Shown here: positions 38,183-47,971 of the stretch, one piece after another
Layout: each line of letters starts with the position of its first letter
Numbering within the stretch: the first letter of the stretch is position 1
Assembly (NCBI GenBank): GCA_902579105.1
Contig: CACHFM010000001.1
Coordinates: forward strand, 124,001-188,000
Direction: 5' to 3'
Origin: an uncultured Pelagibacteraceae bacterium
Lineage (GTDB): Bacteria > Pseudomonadota > Alphaproteobacteria > Pelagibacterales > Pelagibacteraceae
DNA: 64,000 nucleotides
Made by a program: the position numbers and the translations under genes
The notes under the pieces: model-generated
What the model saw: the letters and a program-made list of their open reading frames with translations, nothing else
Told to the model about the DNA's origin: nothing
The model's database searches: none

Positions 38183-38677
38183 ATGACAATTCTTTTAAAA
38201 AATAAACATACTCTTAAAATAGATGATTTTCACTTCCAATGTAGTATTGGAAAAAATGGTATATGCAAAAAAAAGAAGGAGGGGGATAATAAAACTCCCA
38301 AAGGTTTCTTTAAAATTCAACACTTATATTTTAGAAAAGATAGATTAAAAAAACCCAAGACTCGTCTTAAGTGTATAGAAATTAATAAAAATATGGGTTG
38401 GTGTGATGATATCAAACATCCAAAAAAATATAATAAATTAATTAAAATTAATAAAAATATTAAACATGAAAGACTTAAAAGAAAAGATCATAAATATGAT
38501 TTACTTATACCTATAAAATATAATTTTAATAATCCTATTATTGGATTAGGTAGTTGCATTTTTATTCATTTAACAAAAAATTATAAAGCAACAGCTGGAT
38601 GTATTGCTTTAAAAAAAAAAGATTTTTTAATAATGTTAAAATTAATAAACAAAAAAACTAAAATAAAAATATCTTAA
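38183..38677 (+). CDS. L,D-transpeptidase (YkuD-domain) protein
   Basis: A 164-residue YkuD-type protein without a clear signal peptide. The active-site region reads IFIHLTKNYKATAGCIAL, with the His and the catalytic Cys in the S/T-x-G-C-x-x-L pattern (TAGCIAL). KKKEGDNKTPKGFFKI is the conserved N-terminal block. Family members make 3-3 peptidoglycan crosslinks or attach lipoproteins; the cytoplasmic-looking N-terminus leaves localisation open. It overlaps the convergent yggS gene by 4 bases. Confidence 0.85.
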   Translation: MTILLKNKHTLKIDDFHFQCSIGKNGICKKKKEGDNKTPKGFFKIQHLYFRKDRLKKPKTRLKCIEINKNMGWCDDIKHPKKYNKLIKINKNIKHERLKRKDHKYDLLIPIKYNFNNPIIGLGSCIFIHLTKNYKATAGCIALKKKDFLIMLKLINKKTKIKIS

Positions 38678-39333
38678 AATCTTTGACCAAAAATACTTGA
38701 GCCAATTCTTAAATATGTAGCTGAATTTTTTAAAGCTACTAAATAATCTGAGGACATTCCCATACTAAGTTCCTTAAAAGAAAAATTATTGTTTAGTAAT
38801 TTCATATCTTGAAAATAATCTGAAGAATTAGAATTTATTGGAGGTATACACATTAAACCTATCACATCTAAATTAATTTTTTTACAATAATAAACAAAAT
38901 CATTGAGTTCATCCTTATTTATTCCAGATTTTTGATCTTCCTTTCCAATATTAACTTGAATGAAAATTTTAATCTTTTTATTTATTTTTAATTGCTCGTC
39001 TGCAATTTTTTTTGCAAGCTTTTCAGAGTCTACAGAATGAATAAAATCAAATAATTTGACTGCAAATTTAACTTTATTGGTTTGTAATTTTCCAATCATG
39101 TGAAGTCTAATATTAGGATTTTTTAATTTAACTTCTGTCCATTTATCAATTGCTTCTTGAACTTTATTTTCTCCAAAATCAATATGTCCATGATTAATTA
39201 ATGGTAATATTTTATCAATTTGAAAAGTCTTGGATACAGCAATAATTTTTGGTAAATTATTAATTTTTAAACTACTTAAATTTAATTTTATTTTATTATT
39301 TATTTCGACTAAGTTTTGAACTGTACTATGCAT
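38674..39333 (-). CDS. yggS: PLP homeostasis protein YggS
   Basis: A 219-residue PLP-binding protein of the PROSC family with a TIM-barrel fold. The PLP lysine is Lys35 in IIAVSKTF; HFGENKVQEA, HMIGKLQTNK and LSMGMSSDYLVA follow. It buffers pyridoxal phosphate and affects amino-acid metabolism. Its ATG forms the right half of the palindrome ATGCAT, whose left half is the start of the divergent ThiE-like gene, so both genes begin Met-His. Confidence 0.93.
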   Translation of the reverse strand: MHSTVQNLVEINNKIKLNLSSLKINNLPKIIAVSKTFQIDKILPLINHGHIDFGENKVQEAIDKWTEVKLKNPNIRLHMIGKLQTNKVKFAVKLFDFIHSVDSEKLAKKIADEQLKINKKIKIFIQVNIGKEDQKSGINKDELNDFVYYCKKINLDVIGLMCIPPINSNSSDYFQDMKLLNNNFSFKELSMGMSSDYLVALKNSATYLRIGSSIFGQRF

Positions 39334-39858
39334 AATTATTTAAAAAAAAAATATTACTTTATAAATAAATTTGATACAAACAATATCGATCGACAAGACA
39401 AACAAACTATAATTATTTATAGAAATTATATAAGTAAAAAAAATAATGAATTACTTATCTTAAAATTTAAGAAATATTGTAAAAAAAAAGGTAAAAAATT
39501 TTTTTTAGCAAATAATATTAAATTAGCCATTAAACTTAATTTAGATGGAGTCTATATACCTTCCTTTAATAAAAGTTTAAGTCACTTAAGCTATTCATAT
39601 AATAAAAAATTTAAAATTATAGGATCGGCACACAATCTAAAAGAAATAAAAATTAAAGAACTTCAAAAAGTAAATAAAATTTTTTTGTCATCAATATTTA
39701 AAAAAAACAAAAATTTTTTAGGAATTAATAAATTTAAATTATTATCAAATCTAACAAAAAAAAAAGTTGTTGTTCTTGGAGGTATTTCAAAAAAAAATTT
39801 AAAACTACTTAAACTTTTAAATAACCCTGAATTTGCTGGAATATCATTTTTTGAATAA
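39328..39858 (+). CDS. ThiE/TenI-like thiamine phosphate synthase-family protein
   Basis: About 176 residues of TIM-barrel type. LANNIKLAIKLNLDGVYIPSF and VVLGGISKKNLKLL match the middle and the phosphate-binding loop of thiamine-phosphate synthases. The substrate motif G-V-H-L-G-Q-x-D is replaced by GVYIPSFNK, so it may have another role, as TenI does. I chose ATG 39328, directly abutting the yggS start; ATG 39316 in frame would overlap yggS more. A terminator follows 6 bases after the stop. Confidence 0.7.
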   Translation: MHNYLKKKYYFINKFDTNNIDRQDKQTIIIYRNYISKKNNELLILKFKKYCKKKGKKFFLANNIKLAIKLNLDGVYIPSFNKSLSHLSYSYNKKFKIIGSAHNLKEIKIKELQKVNKIFLSSIFKKNKNFLGINKFKLLSNLTKKKVVVLGGISKKNLKLLKLLNNPEFAGISFFE

Positions 39859-39887
39859 AAAAAAGGCCCCAAAATGGGGCCCTTTTT
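39857..39887. terminator. Bidirectional intrinsic terminator
   Basis: GGCCCC (39865-39870) pairs with GGGGCC (39876-39881) around a five-base loop. A run of As lies before and Ts after, so it can end both the ThiE-like gene on the plus strand and the porin gene on the minus strand. On the minus strand GGGGCC is followed directly by eight Ts; on the plus strand one C precedes five Ts. Confidence 0.88.
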
Positions 39888-39908
39888 ATAATTTAAATCT
39901 AAATTAAA

Positions 39909-40865
39909 TTAGAATGCAAATGTAGCAGATAAAGCCCATCTTTCTACGTCACCTGTAGATGAACTCTCTGTAGTGCTGTTACCTTTACCAGTAAACTCAT
40001 ATGTAGTTGCTGAGATAGTAACTCCACCTGTAGTGTAAGAAACATTAAGACCTTCAGCTTCTTCATCAATATTAGAACCTTCAGTGTCAATTGTTTCAGA
40101 ACCGTATGATACTGATAAATCATCAGTTACAGTGTAAGCAACTTGCCAAGAGCTAATTGTTTCATCAACTCCAGAACCAGCATCGTATGCGTTTTCAGTT
40201 TCTGATGCAGATAAAGTGAATGAACCCCATGCGTAAGAAGCTTTCATCACAGTTTGCTCTTCTTCTGAACCGATAGTATCAGTTTGACCAATACCATAGT
40301 CAACACTTAAACCTTCAATTCCTGCGTATGATACGCTCCAAGCAGTTGCAGATCCACCGCCAGCGCTTCCTGGAGAGTATGACGCTTTAAGAGTCAAGTC
40401 ATCCATTAAGTTTGGAAGTGTATACATCATGCTATTGTTTCCAGCTTCAGCAGATCTTGGCGTAGTAAAGCCTGATCCGTTGTCCCAAAGGTCACCAGCA
40501 GCTGTAGTATCAATTGCTCCTGATGCAGATGATCCACCCTCACCAGAAAATACTAAAGTACCTAAATCATCTGAACTAATTGTTACAGAGTGACTATCAA
40601 ACGGTGCGTTCGCAATCCCTGTAGTACTATCGTCAGCTTGATCAAGTACAAAAGATAATGATACATTCATACCATTGTCTAATTCACCTGAACCTGAGAA
40701 AGTTAACTGATTTCCCATAGTCCAAGATTTACCAGTGGCAGTTTTTGTAGTATTTTTAAGACCAATACTAGCTCCACCAGATACTGACATTGAGCCAGCA
40801 TATGCAGATGTAACTACAAGCGAACCAGCTAATGCAGTTAATCCTATTTTTTTAAATGTGTTCAT
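39909..40865 (-). CDS. Outer-membrane porin
   Basis: A 318-residue exported beta-barrel protein. A signal peptide (KIGLTALAGSLVVTSAYA, cleavage near residue 23) leads into repeating amphipathic strands rich in Gly, Ser and Thr with long acidic loops. The protein ends WALSATFAF, with the terminal Phe required by the BAM machinery. Its codon and amino-acid use is much less Lys/AT-biased than its neighbours, as in highly expressed envelope proteins. A strong AAGGAG site precedes the start and a bidirectional terminator follows. Confidence 0.9.
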   Translation of the reverse strand: MNTFKKIGLTALAGSLVVTSAYAGSMSVSGGASIGLKNTTKTATGKSWTMGNQLTFSGSGELDNGMNVSLSFVLDQADDSTTGIANAPFDSHSVTISSDDLGTLVFSGEGGSSASGAIDTTAAGDLWDNGSGFTTPRSAEAGNNSMMYTLPNLMDDLTLKASYSPGSAGGGSATAWSVSYAGIEGLSVDYGIGQTDTIGSEEEQTVMKASYAWGSFTLSASETENAYDAGSGVDETISSWQVAYTVTDDLSVSYGSETIDTEGSNIDEEAEGLNVSYTTGGVTISATTYEFTGKGNSTTESSSTGDVERWALSATFAF

Positions 40866-41072
40866 ATTAATTACTCCTTATAATTAATTGTTAATTATTA
40901 ATAATAAACACTGCATATTTATCATTTTAGAGGCTAATTTTTTATAAAATTAAGGATTTTTATCAAAAATATTACATATGTTGTATTTTTACATCACTTT
41001 TTTAAGTTTTTTTCATATATTTTATAGAATTAAAAATTATGTTGTATAAGCATTTAAGAAATTAATATCGAA
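40866..41072. promoter_or_regulatory. Porin/DUF3576 divergent intergenic region with strong porin RBS
   Basis: A 207-base gene-free stretch between divergent genes. The porin side has AAGGAG (40879-40874), an unusually good Shine-Dalgarno for this window, 8-9 bases before the ATG. The 9-mer ATGTTGTAT occurs twice (40979 and 41040 areas), which could be regulator sites. No -35/-10 pair stands out enough to call. Confidence 0.55.
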
Positions 41073-41636
41073 ATGATTTCAATTAAAACTATAAAAATAT
41101 CAGCTTTTTTAACCATAATCTCTTTATTACTCAATGCTTGCAATGGAAAAATTCCTGGCATACCGGGAGCTGATGCAAGAAAATATTCTAAAGACCCAGA
41201 AAAAAGAGTTGAACAAAATCTTGCTGAAGGTCGGGGTTTTACACTCAATGAAACATTTGGTGGGGGTACTAAAGGAGGAACTTTTGATTTTGCTAGCTCA
41301 AATGAATTATGGAGAGCCTCTCTTGATGTAATCGATTTTATGCCATTAAGTTCAGTAAATTACAGCGGGGGGATTATTATTACAGATTGGTATTCGGATA
41401 AACAAAATATCAATGAAAGTATTAAAATATCAATAAGATTTCTTACAAATGAAATAAGGTCTGATGCTTTGGATATAAAAATTTTTAATAGAAAGTGTTC
41501 TAGTAATTTAATGAATTGTAAAATCACTGAAACCAATAAAGTTTTAGTTACAGAACTTACAAGAGAAATTTTAAAAAAAGCTGCGACTTATGAAAAGGAA
41601 AAAGTTGCAAAAAGAAAAAAAGCAAGAAAAAAATAA
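41073..41636 (+). CDS. DUF3576-type lipoprotein
   Basis: A 187-residue protein with an N-terminal signal and lipobox LNAC (Cys at about residue 23), so likely lipid-anchored. The domain (about 75-165) shows LWRASLDVIDFMPLSSVNYSGGIIITDWY and a C-terminal Lys-rich tail. This family is conserved next to leuS in alphaproteobacteria and its function is unknown to me. It precedes leuS-lptE-holA, suggesting an envelope-assembly link. Confidence 0.85.
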   Translation: MISIKTIKISAFLTIISLLLNACNGKIPGIPGADARKYSKDPEKRVEQNLAEGRGFTLNETFGGGTKGGTFDFASSNELWRASLDVIDFMPLSSVNYSGGIIITDWYSDKQNINESIKISIRFLTNEIRSDALDIKIFNRKCSSNLMNCKITETNKVLVTELTREILKKAATYEKEKVAKRKKARKK

Positions 41637-41687
41637 AATAGGTTTGTGAAAGTCTAAAATCATAATATTAAATAAATATATAATCCT

Positions 41688-44222
41688 GTGGAAAGATATA
41701 ATTTTAAAGCAATTGAAGAAAAATGGCAGACTCTTTGGGAAAAGGAAAAAACATTTTCAACAAAAGTAGATAAAAATAAAAAAAAATTTTATTGCCTAGA
41801 AATGTTTCCATATCCATCTGGAAAAATTCACATGGGCCACGTTAGAAATTATACAATAGGTGATGTACTTGCAAGATTTAAAGCCTTGGAAGGTTATAAT
41901 GTTCTTCACCCAATGGGTTGGGATTCATTTGGTATGCCTGCAGAAAATGCTGCGAGAGAAAACAATCTAGATCCAAAAACTTGGACGGAGTCTAATATTA
42001 CTAAAATGAAAACCCAATTAAAAAAACTTGGTCTTTCAATAGATTGGGATAGGGAAATTTCAACCTGTTCTGAAGATTATTATAAACAACAACAAAGTTT
42101 TTTTTTAGAATTATTAGAAAAAAAATTAGTTTATAGAAAAGAAAATTATGTCAATTGGGATCCTGTAGATGAAACAGTGCTTGCTAATGAACAAGTAATA
42201 GATGGAAAAGGATGGCGCTCAGGAGCAACAGTTGAAAGAAAAAAATTAAGTCAATGGTTTTTTAATATATCAAAATTTTCTCAAGATTTATTAGATGGTT
42301 TAGATGGATTAAATAAATGGCCGAATAAAGTTAAAACAATGCAAAAAAACTGGATCGGAAAATCATTTGGATGTGAAATTAACTTTAAAATAGAGGGTAA
42401 TTTACCCGTGAATAATATAAAATGCTTCACTACAAGACCTGATACTCTTTTTGGATTCTCTTTTTTAGCGTTGTCAGTAGATCACGAAATTTCAAATTTT
42501 TACAAAGAAGATGTTAATTTTTTAAAATTTAAAGATGAATGCTCAAAAACAGGTTTAACAGAAGAAGCAATTGCAGTGGGAGAAAAAATTGGTTTCAAAA
42601 CCAACCTAATGGCTATCAATCCATTAAATCCTAATCATAAAGTACCAGTATATTTTGCTAATTTTGTATTAATGGATTATGGATTTGGAGCTGTATTTGG
42701 TTGTCCAGCCCATGATCAAAGAGATTTTGATTTTGCTAAAAAATATCAGCTTGAAATTAAAACTGTCGTTAGACCTAAAGATAAAGATGACTCTTTCGTA
42801 GTTAATAAAGAAGCTTACCCAGGTCCAGGTATTTTGATAAATTCAGATTTTTTAAATGGCCTTGAGGCTCCGAATAATTCAGTTATCGAAACTATAAAAA
42901 TTCTAGAACAAAAAAAATTAGGAAAAAAACAAATTAATTTTAGATTAAAAGATTGGGGTATATCAAGACAAAGATATTGGGGCTGCCCTATACCAGTTGC
43001 TTATGATGAAGATGGAAAAATTTGTCCAATACCCAAATCAATGCTTCCAGTTAAACTTCCTCAAAATATTGACCTAAATGTTAAAGGAAATCCTCTTGAT
43101 AATAAAAAAGATTGGAAAGAAATTGAAATAAATGGAAAAAAATTAACAAGAGAAACTGATACTTTAGATACATTTGTATGTTCATCTTGGTATTATTTAA
43201 GATTTTGCTCTCCAAAAGAAAAAAATTATGGTTTTAAAAAAGAAGATATTGATTATTGGATGCCTGTTGATCAATATATAGGTGGTGTTGAACATGCTAT
43301 TTTACACTTACTATATTCAAGATTTTTTATGCAAGCACTTTCGTACAAAAACGAAAAATTTAATTTAACTGAACCTTTTGATGGTCTTTTTACTCAAGGT
43401 ATGGTTTGTCATGAAACTTATAAAGATCCTGATGATAATTGGGTTAGTCCTGAAGAAATTGAGACAATAGAAGGACAAAAATATCTAATTAAAGATAAAT
43501 CAAAAAAAATAAAAATCGGTCCTTCAGAATCAATGTCAAAATCAAAAAAAAATACTATAGATCCTGAAAATATTATTTCTAACTATGGGGCAGATGCCGC
43601 TAGATTATTTATTTTATCTGATAGTCCACCTGAAAAAGATGTTCAATGGTCAGAAGAAGGTATTATATCTTCATTCAAGTTTATACAGAAATTATGGAAT
43701 CTAAATTCAGTGATTTTGGAAGAAATTAAAAAAAATCATAAAGAAAATGCTGACGAAGAATTAAAAAAAAATACCAATATATTTTTAAAAAAAATTACCG
43801 ATAATCTTCAAAATTTTAGTTACAATAAAATTATTGCTAATTTACATGAAATTTACAGTTTTATGTCTAAAGAAATAAAAAAAACTTATAAGAAAAATAC
43901 TATTATTGAAAATTATCAAAAGATTTTAATTACGATGACTCCAATAATTCCTCACTTTTCTTATGAATGTCTTAAATTAATCAATGCTAAAGAAATTAGT
44001 TGGCCAAATTATGATGAGTCAATGTTAAAAAAAGAAATAGTGAATATAGTTATTCAAATAAATGGAAAAAAAAGAGGATTGTTGCAAACAAAACCGAATA
44101 TCTCCGAAGAAAATTTATTTAAATTAATTAATAAAGATGCAACACTAACTAAATATTTAAAAGAAACATTAATTAAAAGAAAAATTTATATTCAAGATAA
44201 GTTGATGAACATAATAATTTAA
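41688..44222 (+). CDS. leuS: Leucyl-tRNA synthetase
   Basis: An 844-residue class I synthetase. The HIGH-type motif is in [20 protein letters not shown], the editing domain contains [12 protein letters not shown], and the KMSKS loop reads [11 protein letters not shown] zinc-type insertion and the C-terminal anticodon-binding domain complete it. The start is GTG at 41688. The stop and the lptE start are adjacent. Confidence 0.97.
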   Translation: MERYNFKAIEEKWQTLWEKEKTFSTKVDKNKKKFYCLEMFPYPSGKIHMGHVRNYTIGDVLARFKALEGYNVLHPMGWDSFGMPAENAARENNLDPKTWTESNITKMKTQLKKLGLSIDWDREISTCSEDYYKQQQSFFLELLEKKLVYRKENYVNWDPVDETVLANEQVIDGKGWRSGATVERKKLSQWFFNISKFSQDLLDGLDGLNKWPNKVKTMQKNWIGKSFGCEINFKIEGNLPVNNIKCFTTRPDTLFGFSFLALSVDHEISNFYKEDVNFLKFKDECSKTGLTEEAIAVGEKIGFKTNLMAINPLNPNHKVPVYFANFVLMDYGFGAVFGCPAHDQRDFDFAKKYQLEIKTVVRPKDKDDSFVVNKEAYPGPGILINSDFLNGLEAPNNSVIETIKILEQKKLGKKQINFRLKDWGISRQRYWGCPIPVAYDEDGKICPIPKSMLPVKLPQNIDLNVKGNPLDNKKDWKEIEINGKKLTRETDTLDTFVCSSWYYLRFCSPKEKNYGFKKEDIDYWMPVDQYIGGVEHAILHLLYSRFFMQALSYKNEKFNLTEPFDGLFTQGMVCHETYKDPDDNWVSPEEIETIEGQKYLIKDKSKKIKIGPSESMSKSKKNTIDPENIISNYGADAARLFILSDSPPEKDVQWSEEGIISSFKFIQKLWNLNSVILEEIKKNHKENADEELKKNTNIFLKKITDNLQNFSYNKIIANLHEIYSFMSKEIKKTYKKNTIIENYQKILITMTPIIPHFSYECLKLINAKEISWPNYDESMLKKEIVNIVIQINGKKRGLLQTKPNISEENLFKLINKDATLTKYLKETLIKRKIYIQDKLMNIII

Positions 44223-44678
44223 ATGATAAAAAAAATTTTTTTATTACTAATAATTTTATCAGTTACACACTGTGGATTTACCTCACTATATGATGACGCA
44301 AATAAAATTAACTATAAAATAAATATAATAGAAATAAGTGGTGATAGGGTAATAAATAATATACTCAAATCTGAAATTAATAGAATTTCAAATCCAAAAT
44401 CAGAAAAAATATTTAATTTAAAAATTAATACTTATTATGAAAAAATAATTCTTTCAAAAAATTCTAAAGGTACTGCATCAGACTATCAACTAGTAGCTAA
44501 AACAAATTTTATAATTGAAAACTTAGACAAAAAACAAGTTTTATCTTTTGAAGAAAAACAAAATATTAAAAATATTTTAGATATTTTCGAACAAAAAAAT
44601 TATGAAAATTCAATTAAAGAAATCTTTGCAACTTCTATGGTAAGAAAATTAAATTTAGAGTTAGTTAATAAAAAATGA
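44223..44678 (+). CDS. lptE: LPS-assembly lipoprotein LptE
   Basis: A 151-residue putative outer-membrane lipoprotein. Signal sequence KIFLLLIILSVTHCGF has a Cys at about 17 with an unusual His before it, followed by FTSLYDD, the LptE-like start. Sequence conservation is low; the assignment relies on the conserved leuS-lptE-holA order in proteobacteria. LptE plugs the LptD barrel for LPS export. It overlaps holA by 4 bases. Confidence 0.78.
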   Translation: MIKKIFLLLIILSVTHCGFTSLYDDANKINYKINIIEISGDRVINNILKSEINRISNPKSEKIFNLKINTYYEKIILSKNSKGTASDYQLVAKTNFIIENLDKKQVLSFEEKQNIKNILDIFEQKNYENSIKEIFATSMVRKLNLELVNKK

Positions 44679-45679
44679 TTTTAAAATCATTCGAAACTAA
44701 AAAGATAAATATTAATATAAATAAAATAGTATTATTTTATGGTCAAAATGAAGGTTATAAAGAAGAAGAAGTATTAAAAATACTACTCGTTAACAAAGAT
44801 AAAAATCTAGCTAGATATGAAGAAAAACAAATTTTAGATAATTCTGAAATATTTTATAATGATATATTATCTAAATCATTGTTTGAAAAAGAAAAAATCA
44901 TTATAATAAACAGAGCAACAGATAAAATAGTTAATATCATTACAGACTTATTAGAGAAAGATATTTCAGATATATCTATAATAATTAATTCTAATAACTT
45001 AGAAAAAAAATCAAAATTAAGATCTTTATTTGAAAAAAATAAAAAATTAATATGTGTACCTTTTTATCCTGATTCCCAAGATATACTAACAAAATTAACA
45101 TATAATTTTTTTAAGGAAAATAATATTGCAATCTCACAAGAAAATATAAATTTGATTGTCAATAGGTGCAATGGGGATAGAGGCGCTTTAAAAAATGAAT
45201 TAAATAAAATTCAATTTTTTGTTAAAAATAAAAAAAAACTCTCGACTGAAAATCTCTTAAAATTAACAAATTTAATAGAAAATTATAGTATTTCAGAATT
45301 AGTTGACAATTATTTAGCTAAAAATCAAAAAAAAATTGTAAGTATTCTTAACGAAAATAATTTTAGTAATGAGGACTGTATTATTATTACTAGAACTTTA
45401 TTAAATAAATTAAAAAGATTAATAAAATTGTCTAAAGATTTTAATGAAAATAAAAGTTTAGATAAAACTATATTAAATGCAAAGCCTCCAATATTTTGGA
45501 AAGACAAAGAAATTGTTAAACAACAGATTAATAATTGGTCTCCCAATCAAATAAATAAAGCAATAGTAAATGTAAATGAAATTGAGCTACAAATAAAAAA
45601 AAATCATACTAATCCAGTAAATATAATCTCCAATTTTATTTTAGATAGATCTTCTTTTAATCTTAATAGTGGCTTTTAA
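44675..45679 (+). CDS. holA: DNA polymerase III delta subunit
   Basis: A 334-residue clamp-loader subunit. Recognised by the N-terminal LFYGQNEGYKEEEV, the middle PFYPDSQDILTKLT followed by NRCNGDRGALKNELNKI, and a C-terminal helical collar domain. It has no Walker site, as expected for delta. It overlaps lptE by 4 bases and the convergent parB by 17 bases. Confidence 0.9.
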   Translation: MILKSFETKKINININKIVLFYGQNEGYKEEEVLKILLVNKDKNLARYEEKQILDNSEIFYNDILSKSLFEKEKIIIINRATDKIVNIITDLLEKDISDISIIINSNNLEKKSKLRSLFEKNKKLICVPFYPDSQDILTKLTYNFFKENNIAISQENINLIVNRCNGDRGALKNELNKIQFFVKNKKKLSTENLLKLTNLIENYSISELVDNYLAKNQKKIVSILNENNFSNEDCIIITRTLLNKLKRLIKLSKDFNENKSLDKTILNAKPPIFWKDKEIVKQQINNWSPNQINKAIVNVNEIELQIKKNHTNPVNIISNFILDRSSFNLNSGF

Positions 45680-46511
45680 TTATATCAATTATTTTATTTA
45701 ATTGATCTAATTCTTTATACTCAAAAGTAATTTTACCTTTATTATTTTTCTTATTTTGAATAACAACATTTAAACCAACTTTATTTGATACAGACATTTC
45801 TAGATTTCTGATATTTGAGTCTTTATCAATATTAGATTTTTGTTTTTTATTTTTAAATATTTTTACAAAATTCTCAGCTTGTCTAACTGAAAGTTTTTTT
45901 TCAATAATCTTATTAGCAATAAAATTTGCATTTTCTAAACCCACCAATATTTTTGCATGTCCAGCAGTCAATTTTTGAGTTTCTATTAGTTTTATTACAT
46001 CAAGTGGTAATGTAAGAAGCCTTAGAGAATTTGTTATATGACTTCTACTTTTTCCAATAAATTTTGAAACTTTTTCTTGATCATAAGAAAATTCATCAAT
46101 TAATCTTTTATATCCTTGCGCTTCTTCTAATGGATTTAAATCATGCCTTTGAACATTTTCAACAATAGAAAATTCTAAAGATTTTAAATCATCGGCTTCT
46201 GTTATCACTACTGGAACATTATGAAGACCTGCTCTTTGTGCAGCCATCCACCTTCTCTCTCCAGCTATTATTTCAAATTTAGATTTTTCATCATTTGATT
46301 TTCTAACAATGATTGGTTGTAAAATGCCTCTTTCTTTAATTGAATTTGTAAGATCACTTAAATTATCTTCATCAAAAATTTTTCTAGGCTGATATTTATT
46401 TGGTATTAAATCACTAATCTGTAATAAATTTTTTTCAGTCTCAATTTTTGTTTCACCTATTAATGATGATAAGCCTCTACCTAATCCTCTTTTAATTTTA
46501 TTTGAATCCAT
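45663..46511 (-). CDS. parB: Chromosome-partitioning protein ParB
   Basis: A 282-residue CTPase/DNA-binding protein. It begins RGLGRGLSSLIGE, followed by the nuclease-like N-domain with QPIIVRK and IAGERRWMAAQRAG. The helix-turn-helix region is QEKVSKFIGKSRSHITNSLRLL, and a C-terminal dimer domain ends the protein. It loads on parS, which lies about 1.4 kb upstream inside rsmG. It overlaps parA by one base. Confidence 0.96.
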   Translation of the reverse strand: MDSNKIKRGLGRGLSSLIGETKIETEKNLLQISDLIPNKYQPRKIFDEDNLSDLTNSIKERGILQPIIVRKSNDEKSKFEIIAGERRWMAAQRAGLHNVPVVITEADDLKSLEFSIVENVQRHDLNPLEEAQGYKRLIDEFSYDQEKVSKFIGKSRSHITNSLRLLTLPLDVIKLIETQKLTAGHAKILVGLENANFIANKIIEKKLSVRQAENFVKIFKNKKQKSNIDKDSNIRNLEMSVSNKVGLNVVIQNKKNNKGKITFEYKELDQLNKIIDIIKSHY

Positions 46512-47305
46512 TATGCAGCACTCCCAATAGTTGTTTCTTGATTTATAAATTCATCTGTAAAACTAAAATATGATTTGCTTCCTGGGCAGGACTTATCATA
46601 AATTAGTACTGGCATTCCATGTGATGGAGCCTCTGACAATCTAACATTCCTAGGAATCACGGTTGAATAAACTTTTTCATTAAAATAATCTCTTGCCTCC
46701 TTTTCAACTTGTGATGAAAGCTTGTTTCTCTTGTCATACATAGTTAAAAGTATCCCTCTAATCTTTAAATCAGGATTTAAATTAATTTTTATTCTCTCAA
46801 TTGTTTTCATCAATTGAGTTAGTCCCTCTAGGGCAAAGAATTCGGTCTGAAGTGGTACCAAAAGAGAATCTGAACAGACAAGAGCCATTACAGTTAATAG
46901 ACTCAGTGATGGAGGACAGTCAATTAATATATAATCATAAGATCCTCTAGAATTGTTTAAATATGAGGCTAATTTATGTTTAAGTATAAAAGCTCTATTA
47001 TTGTCATCAGCTGTCTCAACCTCTAAACCTGACAAGTCTACATTTGAAGTAACAAGATCAAGATTTTCAAATTGAGTTTTTTTAATAACATCAAAAACTT
47101 CCTTAGTTCCATTCAGTACTCCATAAATAGTATCACTTGAATTTTCCATATTAGATAATCCAAGACCTGTTGTTGCATTTCCTTGTGGATCTAAGTCTAT
47201 AACAAGAATTTTTTTATTTTGTTGAGACAAACCTGCAGCAAGATTAATCACCGTTGTAGTTTTACCAACCCCACCCTTTTGATTTATGACAGAAATAATT
47301 TGCAT
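46511..47305 (-). CDS. parA: Chromosome-partitioning ATPase ParA
   Basis: A 264-residue deviant Walker ATPase. The P-loop is NQKGGVGKTTTVINLA, and the other motifs are LVIDLDPQGNATTGLG and IDCPPSLSLLTV. It forms gradients on the nucleoid that pull ParB-parS complexes apart. It lies between rsmG (one base upstream) and parB, the standard origin-proximal order. Confidence 0.97.
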   Translation of the reverse strand: MQIISVINQKGGVGKTTTVINLAAGLSQQNKKILVIDLDPQGNATTGLGLSNMENSSDTIYGVLNGTKEVFDVIKKTQFENLDLVTSNVDLSGLEVETADDNNRAFILKHKLASYLNNSRGSYDYILIDCPPSLSLLTVMALVCSDSLLVPLQTEFFALEGLTQLMKTIERIKINLNPDLKIRGILLTMYDKRNKLSSQVEKEARDYFNEKVYSTVIPRNVRLSEAPSHGMPVLIYDKSCPGSKSYFSFTDEFINQETTIGSAA

Positions 47306-47971
47306 TTAATTTTTTTTAATATTTTTTTTGTTTTTCTTTTTCATTTTTTTTATATTTAATAGAAATGAATCTTCATTGGTTAAACTTTTTTTTTCTGTGT
47401 AATCTAAATCCCAATCTTCTAATGAATTTTTAAATACTTCTCTTCCATTTTTACCCATAAAGAAAATTAAATTTTTATAACTAGAAAAATTTTCATTAAC
47501 TAAATCTAAAACTACTGGCATCGGTTTGAATGCTCTAGACATTATAGTTCCTGTTTTTAATTTTTTAGTTTCAAAAATATTTTTTTGGAAGATTTCTGTT
47601 TTTAATTTTAATTTTTTTGATACCTCTTTCAAAAAGTGGCTTTTATGGTAGCTTTTTTCATATAAACAAATTTTAATATCTTTTTTTAAATTTTTTAGGA
47701 GAATTGCTATTATAATACCTGGCATACCGCCTCCTGATCCTAAATCTGTAGTTGTATTACAATTTAAATCAATAAAATCAATAACTTGTGCACAATCAAT
47801 AATATGGCGATCAATTATAGTCTTTTTTTCTGATGTTTTTTGGCTAATTATATTAATTTTTTTATTTTTTTCCAATATCATGGATATATAGTTTTCAAAG
47901 TCTAAAAATGTTTCACGTGAAACATTTAAGCTACTAAGTTTTGAATAAGAATTTATAATTTCTTGTTCCAT
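47306..47971 (-). CDS. rsmG: 16S rRNA m7G527 methyltransferase RsmG (GidB)
   Basis: A 221-residue SAM-dependent methyltransferase. SAM site TDLGSGGGMPGIIIAILL, upstream DRHIIDCAQV and downstream IMSRAFKPMP are conserved. The segment NVSRETF near residue 18 is encoded by a perfect parS palindrome, a double use of sequence known in other bacteria. It shares one base with mnmG upstream and abuts parA. Confidence 0.94.
   Translation of the reverse strand: MEQEIINSYSKLSSLNVSRETFLDFENYISMILEKNKKINIISQKTSEKKTIIDRHIIDCAQVIDFIDLNCNTTTDLGSGGGMPGIIIAILLKNLKKDIKICLYEKSYHKSHFLKEVSKKLKLKTEIFQKNIFETKKLKTGTIMSRAFKPMPVVLDLVNENFSSYKNLIFFMGKNGREVFKNSLEDWDLDYTEKKSLTNEDSFLLNIKKMKKKNKKNIKKN
47906..47927. other. 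parS centromere site inside rsmG
   Basis: TGTTTCACGTGAAACA (47909-47924) is an exact copy of the bacterial parS consensus, and the palindrome extends without mismatch to 22 bases. It lies in the 5' part of rsmG, about 0.6 kb upstream of parA and 1.4 kb upstream of parB, and about 7.5 kb from the probable oriC. ParB is expected to bind here. I found no second copy in the window. Confidence 0.95.

Noticed and set aside
40971..41050. Specific regulator sites from the repeated ATGTTGTAT in the porin region
   Set aside because: Only two 9-base copies; not enough to name a regulator.
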